Source: Isoetes taiwanensis (taxonomy: Eukaryota; Streptophyta; Lycopodiopsida; Isoetales; Isoetaceae). Taken from it: a stretch of 64,000 nucleotides of DNA. Positions within the stretch are counted from its first letter, which is position 1; each line of letters opens with the position of its first letter. This document shows positions 56,600 through 64,000 of the stretch, piece by piece. The stretch is taken from NCBI GenBank assembly GCA_021234155.1, contig JAJEKV010000025.1, positions 1,507,995-1,571,994 of the forward strand, read 5' to 3'. The position numbers were made by a program, and so were the translations under genes. Below the pieces are notes generated by a model. That model saw only the letters and a list, made by a program, of their open reading frames with translations. It ran no database searches and was not told the origin of the DNA.

Positions 56600-57979
56600 C
56601 CAGGCACCAAAACTCAACCATAGATCATATCTTCAGGCTGCGGGCTCTGGTAGGACAGCAGGAACCGTAGGCAAAATCTGTATTGCTGCTTCGTAGACTT
56701 TGCCAAGGCTTTTGATAGTGTGCCTCGGGAAAAGCTGTGGACAAGGTTGTAGCAGCTAGACGTCCCTGCCGAACTGCAAAACACGGTGTACAGGTTATAT
56801 GAGACATGCACCGACCTGCTGCAACCAGCGGGCCAACAATTCGAGAGCAGTATCAGGGTCCGTCAGGGATGCCTCTCTCTATCTATCTATCTCTCCCACA
56901 CTATTTGGCATGTATATTGATCAGCTGGAGAGATGGCTCGCTGATAATGAAGGCACTGGGGCTCACCTCCTATACCAGATCATTAGGCAGCTGATCTATG
57001 CTAACGATGTGGACCTCTTAGCACACACTCAGGCAGACATGCACAGTCCCATACTAGATACTGTTGCAGGAACATGTTTCTTGCCTCTTCAAAGGGGGGC
57101 CCTTGACAGACACATCATCTACTTCCAGAAGGTAGTCGGCATGGATGATACTCGTCTCCCTAACCTCGCTTACACTGTGGCAATGGAGCCTCAACGTCTA
57201 AAAGCCTACTGGCAGGAAAAGAGAGCTCAGTGGCTGACCAGATGGAATGTGCAGGAGCTCAGGTGCATCCAAGTGCAAATGGAGGCAGATCGCCTCAGTC
57301 TTAGCCAGTACTTTGACACATGCTTCCTCAGCAACCTATAGGATGTCATCACCCTTGAACAGGTCAAGACGCTATATTATCAATGCCACATAAATCCCAT
57401 GTTGGAGCGGGGCCCGCAATGCTACCTGCGCACTCATCTACCCATAAAAAAGCGCAGATCCATTGCCTCTATTCGTACAGGTGCACATCAGCTCTAGATT
57501 GAGACGTGGAGATGGATTGTGGAGCCGTGTCAGGAGAGGCTTTGTCAACGCTGTCAGATTGGAGCTGTGGAAGACGAATGTCACACCCTTCAGAGTTGCC
57601 TGGCATATGATGACATTCAGATATGTTATGCTAAGCTGATCTGTCCTGGCCAGCCCCTGCATGAGATGCTGAGCACGAGCTCGATACGGAGGTTGGGATC
57701 ATACCTTCAAGAGATCATGGATCGCCGAGATCAGCTCAGTCCTCGGGCACTTACCTGATACATGTACATATTTTTGTCCCCCATGATATATATCCGTATT
57801 TGCATTTGTACAGTTTGACAGCAAATCTATTCCTGTCACAGTTTTTTCCCCAAACAACCCTTCGGGCGGGGAGGGGGTTTCTTAACCCGGACAGTAATAC
57901 GCTTGCTGCAACCCTTGTTTGGGTCCCATAGGCCAATCGGTCTCCGACGATAAAAACTTTATTCTATTCTATTCTATTA
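56600..57979 (+). mobile_element. Second LINE family, decayed, (TATTC)n tail
   Basis: Plus-strand remnant of a different LINE. The reverse transcriptase reads CFVDFAKAFDSVPREKLW (about 56690), then SPTLFGMYIDQLERWL and LIYANDVDLLAHT, where the catalytic YADD is YAND. After a deletion it continues through MDDTRLPN, HINPMLERGPQCYLRTHLPI and the zinc motif CQRCQIGAVEDECHTLQSC (C-x2-C-x9-H-x4-C), stopping at about 57758. The 3' UTR has a GC-rich inverted word (cccttcgggcggggaggggg) and ends in a (TATTC)n tail at about 57955-57979, with neither poly(A) nor TC. Confidence 0.85.
57955..57979 (+). repeat. (TATTC)n LINE tail
   Basis: About four TATTC/TTCTA units directly after the LINE 3' UTR. They parallel the TTTCA pentamers of the main LINE family. 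Confidence 0.75.
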
Positions 57980-58310
57980 TGCGTTTTTGACGGCTTTTGT
58001 GAGGTGTTGAGCTCAAGGACATGACTATCTTGGCACATGTAGCCCGGACTCCATTGACATAAAAAATTACAAGTTTTGTGGGCCCCTCTAGATCCCAGTT
58101 CGAGTTTCGTGGGCCCCAAGTGAGAAAGTGAAAAGCTTTTAGACTTGGAGGGGCTTTCTCGACTCGTGAGTCGAGAAATTCCTCCGAAAGCCAAAAACAA
58201 CCAAAACTCGAGACATTCGAGCTTGGAAAGAGTAATGACCTCAGTCGAAGATTCTCCATTATTCGTTCTATTGTCAATTTGTCCAAGCCTTCGATATATG
58301 AGGGTCCATC

Positions 58311-58646
58311 TTAGCTGTCTTTCTCTTCTCTATCTCCACGATCTTCGTCTTTACTGTTTTCATCTGTCTTTTTATTTTGAAAATGGTAATGAAGCAGGTC
58401 CAGGTACGGTATAATGGTCTCAACTAGGCCCTTGTTCCCAACCACAGATAATGGCTTCATTCCATATTGCATAGGCCCTTGGGAGAACAGGTCGTTCATG
58501 TACCACTCACACACAATCTGATCTCCCTCTATCAAACTTAAAATAAAGTACTTGATAACTCTCGGCCGTATAGGAATCTTATGTATTGGACCTATAGCAC
58601 CATCAGTGCTGACTTTGTCAAATAAAGGCACATCCTCCATAAACAT
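58311..58646 (-). other. Open frame of unknown origin
   Basis: A 111-residue minus-strand frame (MFMEDVPLFDKVSTDGAIG onward, ending in a D/E/K-rich tail). The composition looks protein-like, but I recognise no domain and it lies in a repeat-rich region. It may be a piece of a mobile element. Confidence 0.25.
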
Positions 58647-60060
58647 GCCGCCCTTCCAGGGTTATATATTTTCTTGAGAGACCATGAACTTATCCACATA
58701 ATGATGCTCGCTTGACCACCAATTATCGAAGTCTGCAGTTGATCATGAAACCAAAACCAATATAATGTTGGTAAAACTTGGTGCCTTTGGCAGGCCAACT
58801 TTGCACTCACATTCCAGCTCATATATGGAGAATAAGACTCTATTGTTGAAATTAATATCTGCTAGTGCCCTTCAGTTCTTCCTCTGTGCTCTGCCTAAAC
58901 AATTCACCTGTAGCTTGTGCCAGAAGAACAAATCTTTTTCTTTCCCAGCCGCTGTTACTTCCATATACCACCAGCAAACTGCAGGGATTTCTAGAAGCTG
59001 TGTCTTCAATCCTTCAAGAACGCAGAAAGAAGTTCTTCCAGTGATAACGAGGGATTCGACCGCAAATGCTGTAAGAAAAAACATCGCTAGAACAGAGAGA
59101 TGCAAGGACTCAAAATTGAAAGCTTTTCGGGAGGTGTAGGTTTTTGCTTCTTCGGGTTGCTGGATGCCGGCTCCGATCCCCCGCCCTGCTTCTTAGATAG
59201 AGGCGCCATGTCTTATAAGCAATGCTGTTTCTTGCTGCTTGAATGACCTTTCGAACTACGTCTCTTCTGAGATTTTGTGATTTTGGGACTGTATACAGAA
59301 ACAAGCTCCGGCGTGTTCTTAAATATGAAATTAAGGACATACACTCATTGAAGGCAAAATAGCTGGGTGAGGGTATCCATCCTTAGCCCACCTAAACACC
59401 AATTTGAATATCATTTTCATTTTATGGAATTTAGTTCGATGAGCGTATAGAATTTCATCAGGCGCTAGTAGACGGAGCCGCAGACATATTTCTCTCGGCT
59501 GCTTGTGATGGCGACACAATGTTGTAAGCTTCTAACTTTCCATGAATCTATAGGGATACACAAGAATCACTTTAATATAAGTTATTTATGGCGAGGCCCT
59601 GTGTGGCCGATTGATGAAGCAAAGGCCCTCGAAGAGGCGGCGGGATCTGTGATACAATGGCTTGCGAGAAGGGGTGAGGGCTTTCTACTATTGTATTTGG
59701 ATGCTTGTTTCTTAGAACTTATTAGACCTGCGCGAAAAGTCAAGAATGTGGAACTACTCTAAAGCTCGCTCGATTGCTTATTTGTTTGTTGCGCATATTT
59801 CAGTGTCAAGGAACTCTCTGCATTGAGAGATTCTGAATAAGGGAGCAAGCAATCGGAGAGACTCGCGAACAACTGCACATATTCAAAGTTAGGAAGGGCA
59901 GGTTTGATTCCTTGTTTGATTACTTGTTTGATAGACTGGCTTAGGTAAGACGGAGTGGGTTTCTTATATGGACGACATATTTCGCTTGGAGGGCGGAGTT
60001 CGATTTCTTATGTAGAGGATCAAGATAATTAGAGGAGTTCATGTGGGTTGAGTCAAATTC
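58647..60060. other. No recognised gene
   Basis: Short frames on both strands, such as 59505-59762 plus (EEAAGSVIQWLARRGEGFLL), without a known family. Confidence 0.3.
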
Positions 60061-60690
60061 CGATTCACAAGTCGAGAATAGGTTCCTATCGACTCGCGAG
60101 TCAAGAAAGCCCCCTTGTCCTCTGTATTTGCCTTTCAAATGCATTCTCGAGTCGCTAATCGCAGAGGCCCCTCTCCTTCGCAAAAGTTGAAGGCGATAGT
60201 TCAAAAGAGAGTGGCCCAGACTGGGTAGAGGCATGGGCAAGGGAAGTAAAGAGAGGCTGTTTTGGTATAGTAAAGGGAGGGTGTTGGATGAATAGTTTGG
60301 ATTCCTCTATATTTGCCTTTCGGGGGCTTTCTCGACTCGCAAGTCGAGAAGGCCTGCTTTTTTTACTCGCGAGTCGAGTATTCTCGACTCCCGAGTTGAG
60401 AAGGAGAGAAGAGGAGAGAAGAAGGACAAGGAATATTGAGGGAGAGCAGTCTAGTGTGGGTGTTGGCTTCAATGCGGCATTCTTGACTCGCAAGTCAGGA
60501 ATGCCTTCATCTAGACTAAGGCCCTTCCCTCTCAAAAGGGGGGGAGGAGGGATCTAGTCTTGGTGTCTTTCTCGACTAACCAGTCGAGAGTAGGCCGCCT
60601 AAACTGGAGAGCCTAAACATGGACTGGAGGGGAGATTTGGGGCTCGACTAAGGCTTTCTCGACTCTGAGTCAAGAATAGGCCTTTTCTCG

Positions 60691-61799
60691 CGAGCCTGAG
60701 GAAATGCAGCCATGATGCTAATCCTGCAAGGAATGACGTATTCTGGGTTAGCTAGATTTGATAGTGTAATTTTCTAATTTCCCTAAAATATTTACAGATC
60801 AATCTAATGAACCACTTATAGTTTCTTTAGTGAAAATGTTTGTTCTGCAATCCTTTCCTTTTTTCATCTCGCTGTGGAAGATTCTTAGTCTGCACTTCAG
60901 TTTCTTTTGCCTATTCACGGCTCTGGATAAATAAAAATAATAACTATGGCCCATCTAAACAGAGTTCTTGAACTTGACCTGACTAAAAATAGTAAACCTA
61001 AATAGAGAAAAAATTGAAGCTGATCTTTTAAGAACGCACCTGTCGGATTGACTCGAAGAAGAAGGCAGTTCCATAGCTGCTTCATTCTTTAAACAAAAAC
61101 TTGCCGGGATGGAAAGGGTTTGTCAGGATGGAAATAGTATCAGGGGATAGTAAGGTCCTCTAAATACTAGAAAAAAAAATAAGAAAATAAGAACACAAAA
61201 AAAGACATGGAAATAACAACACAAAAACATTATTTTATGACGTGAAAAACTTACTATTAAATCCTCACTTTCTTCTGAAGTTGTAACGGCCTTTGGAGGA
61301 GACGATTTGGGCGAGGACCTCGGCACTGGATGCGTCACCATCCATAGATCAAGCGGCCGTCATAAGAAGGGATTGATTCCTGCATTTCTGGTGTTGATTG
61401 GTTTGATCGGCCTTCAAACGGAGGAAGATGGACTGAGGAGAAGAGTAGCAGACAAGGGGAAAACTGGGACTAAAAATGGAGTAAGGCAGTTATTTTCGGC
61501 TGCCTCCTCAAACTGGGAGATAAAGTAATGTAATTAATGTGGTATACGGGTTGAATGTACGTTGGGCAAACATGAGAAAAAGCTGACACGTGGCCAGCAA
61601 CAATGGTTTAATGTTTTAATGGTTAATGGTTTATGCAAAATGTAAAATGCTAGTGCTATGGTCTTATTTCTTTGTACATATCAAATGTTAATTGGTTTTA
61701 TGTTAAATGTTTAATGTTAGTGCATGGTTTTTCAGTTCAATGTTGCATTTGTAATATATCTTTAGAATCTTCCTTCATATAGGAAGTGACTCAAATTGA
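60691..61799. other. No recognised gene
   Basis: AT-rich, with a poly-A-like run near 61170-61205 and repeated aatgtt/aatggtt words at 61610-61745. Nothing coding is recognised. Confidence 0.4.
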
Positions 61800-62154
61800 A
61801 ATTGAGACAATATCATAACCGCAATTGATCCATTTGATAGTGTAAATGATCAAAGGCTTGGGGATGAGCATCTGGATGTTGGCATTGGAAAGCTGCTCAT
61901 CCAAGTTTATACCATCATGTCCCAAGAGACCTGCAGTGACTACATTGTGTGATCTGGGTTGCTTGAGTCTCAAGCTCAGCCAAGATGGCCAATTATACAT
62001 ATTACACACAAGGATGGGAAGAACCTAAAAGCCCCATCTCAAAAAGATACCTTGAGGCCCAACCCAGACCATGTGGAAGACTTGGTGATGGATGAGCATC
62101 TATTGATTACAAGGAAGAGGCTAGAAGTGAGAGATGCGTACAAAGGATGGAAAG

Positions 62155-63522
62155 TATGGTAGTAACCAAAGATAAACTAGAAGCAATTAGAGGGCGAGAG
62201 TGTTGCAATCTCGATTGCACAGTTCAATATAGTGTGGATGACCTTGTTGAAATAAAGTTCCAATACATTGAACAACTTCAAAAAGACAGGAATAATTTCA
62301 TCTACTCCTTGTGTACAAATTCCTGCTATGACACAGGAATATCAATTGAAGGGCCTGAGGGTATGCATGAGGGCATTAAGATGGATTCTTGGCTTGAGCA
62401 AGACATCATCTTACAGATACTAAGAACATGTCAGAAAAGGGCATAGACTATTCTAGAATGTAATGCACTGACTTTGAAACCTAGAGCAAACTCTTTGAGG
62501 GCCATTATAGTCTACGAAAGCTTTGTGAGATACATGTCCCAATCTATGCCCCATAAGTCTAAGTTGAACGAGCATGGTGTATGAGTGGCGCAAAGAGTGT
62601 TGCCACAACATTACATCCAGAAAGAGTGCCTTAAAGAGGTCAATGCAATGCTAGAAGCTACAGGAGATTGGCCTTTTTCTCGGTCATCTTTCAGCAAGTT
62701 ATAGAAAACTCACTTTTCAGACGTGTGTGTCTTGCAACAAATGCCATTCTCAAACTGCAATACCTGCATTCAATGAAGGATACACTTGTACCAACTGCAA
62801 TAAGAAAAGAAAGGGTGCCAATTAGGGAGCAATTTGCAGATCACCAATCGGACCAAATATCGTGTAGACAACTGTATTGGCAGTGGAGAACATTTTTCCA
62901 GATGTAGCCTGATAGATATTTGTGTCTGATTCATGACAACATGGAACAACACAAGACTTTCTTGCTAAAGCTAGATCCTTTGCCTAAGCATTGTCAAAAT
63001 GCTTTTCAGATGAAAGCAAGCTTGGCGGGTGTCTTAACACATGGACATGGCACTGGCACCTATGGGCATTTTGTGCTTGATCTTTGGAGGGATGATCTGA
63101 ATTTTCATGTAAGTTTCATTTTCAAGTGCATGCTAACACTAAAGAGAGGATCTATAGAAGGGAGAAGGTATTCTCCCTCGGCCCTCATTTTTTATGCTTT
63201 GATGGATGATCAAGCGCTTATTTACTAAAGGCAGATAAAGGAGCTCACATCCAAAGTGTCGAAAGAAACAAGGACTTGGGATGAGTTCCCCATACATGAA
63301 AAGCAACTGCCAAAGGAGCTATGTGTTCAGCTAGATAACTGTTGGAAAGAAAACAAGAATAGATGGATGTTTGGGGCAATGTCATACTTGACAGTAGGAG
63401 TATTCAAGACTGTAAAGGTGGGGTTCATGATGAACGGGCATACACATGATGATATAGATACATTCTTCAGGACTTTCTCTACCAAGACCAAGAAGGAGAA
63501 CGTGACAATCTCCTTGAGCTAA
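62155..63522 (+). pseudogene. DUF7869-type gene, decayed (probable mobile-element protein)
   Basis: Pieces in order on the plus strand. 62155-62446 has GRECCNLDCTVQYSVDDLVE and QKDRNNFIYSL, like the Cys pair and helix at the start of these proteins. 62690-62760 has THFSDVCV, the start of a zinc segment. 62905-63228 has the FDMQKNLPLP-equivalent region and LDLWRDDLNFHV. 63256-63522 has the hallmark CVQLDNCWKENKNRW followed by VGFMMNGHTHDDIDTFF. That D-N-x-x-x-E-N-K-N...GHTHDDID signature defines DUF7869, an RNase H-like domain found in many plant and animal transposon-like proteins. Several stops and shifts break it. The function is unknown; a transposase role is inference. Confidence 0.7.
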
Positions 63523-63640
63523 TGGATGTGTTTGAGAGCTGCATTGACCCTAACCCAATGGCCTTCTTGGTCGACGAGATTGCAGATTGGAAAATAATTT
63601 GTCGAGGAATACTCATTGGATGGTAACGATCAATTGATAG

Positions 63641-64000
63641 AAAAGAAAACAAGAATAGATGGATGTTTGGGGCAATGTCATACTTGACAGTAGTAGGAGT
63701 ATTCAAGATTGTGAAGGTGGGGTTCATGACGAACGGGCATACACATGATGATATAGATACATTCTTCGGGACCTTCTCTACCAAGATCAAGAAGGAGAAT
63801 GTGACAAGCAGTGATGACTTTAAGGTGTCAAACTTCGTAAAGTTGCTTAGACAGCATTTCTATAGCTTAGAAGCAGTTAGAGGATGATAAAGTCATCACT
63901 GGTGACAAGTCTCCTTAGACTAATGGATGTGTTTGAGAGCTGCATTGACCCTAACCCAATGGCCTTCTTGGTCGACGAGACTGCACATTGAAAAATAATT
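63641..64000 (+). pseudogene. Tandem second copy of the DUF7869 3' part
   Basis: Repeats 63344-63600 nearly exactly: KENKNRWMFGAMSYLTV and GHTHDDIDTFFGTFS again, then the ctaatggatgtgtttgagag block (63517 and 63917). This copy contains about 105 extra bases (63809-63913, SSDDFKVSNFVKLLRQHFYS), which may be the original internal sequence lost from the first copy. It runs to the window edge. Confidence 0.7.

Larger units (their letters stand above)
58145..60690. repeat. Cluster of CTCGACTCGCGAGTCGAG-like palindromes
   Basis: At least eight copies of an imperfect palindrome close to CTCGACTCGCGAGTCGAG, usually with TT before and AA after: 58156-58177, 60063-60080 (half), 60087-60107, 60329-60350, 60364-60380, 60381-60402, 60478-60503, 60569-60590 and 60656-60676. 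Many are preceded by ggctt and followed by (ata)ggcc. The sequence between copies is unrelated and of varying length, so this is not a simple satellite. Peptides such as SRLASRE or LDSRVEKA arise only from translating the palindrome. Confidence 0.75.

Overview
This window looks like nuclear DNA from a land plant. It holds a single-exon plastid-type geranylgeranyl diphosphate synthase, a split epoxide hydrolase gene with plant-type introns, Copia and PIF/Harbinger remnants, and a dense block of non-LTR retrotransposons (LINEs). The LINEs have an ORF1 with coiled coil and RRM-like segments, and their 3' ends run into (TTTCA)n and very long (TC)n tails. That flavour suggests a fern or another seed-free plant, but this is only a guess from style. 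I found no rRNA, tRNA or CRISPR.

Layout. 1-993 is a partial LINE nearly identical to 9233-10224, followed by a pyrimidine tract (994-1430) and mostly non-coding DNA with a 321-bp MITE (1971-2291). 5009-6470 holds two truncated plus-strand LINEs joined head to tail. 6756-8167 is a broken PIF/Harbinger transposase. 8522-30727 is an array of seven minus-strand LINE copies (A, C, a mini-copy, D, E, F, G), packed head to tail and separated by (GA)n/(TC)n tracts. Copies A, D and F are close to intact. 32570-34277 is an epoxide hydrolase gene on the minus strand with two frameshifts. 35059-35916 is a 432-bp tandem duplication. 36640-38735 is a patchwork pseudogene copy of the intact GGPP synthase at 39679-40848. 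42060-53000 holds a duplicated, mosaic stretch with a decayed Copia element (45546-49438) carrying a second MITE, plus exon pieces resembling a BRO1-domain gene. 53950-54195 is a last exon of a GST-like gene (minus). 56600-57979 is a second LINE family with a (TATTC)n tail. 58145-60690 carries at least eight copies of a CTCGACTCGCGAGTCGAG-like palindrome. 61800-64000 is a decayed DUF7869-type gene with a tandem duplication.

The most notable pattern is the main LINE family. In all four copies where the junction can be read, ORF1 and ORF2 share one reading frame and are separated by a single TAG followed by G. No ATG lies between that TAG and the endonuclease WNIN motif 10-11 codons later. The RNA ends in a small conserved hairpin, then (TTTCA)n and (TC)n instead of poly(A). 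Almost every internal 5' junction abuts a (TC)n tract on the sense strand. Together this suggests a LINE that primes on its own dinucleotide tails and so builds same-strand head-to-tail arrays, with UAG readthrough or non-AUG initiation of ORF2. Several other regions (42-45.5 kb, 36.6-38.7 kb, 550-595) differ from their duplicates only in clustered patches, so part of this window may be assembly or consensus artefact.
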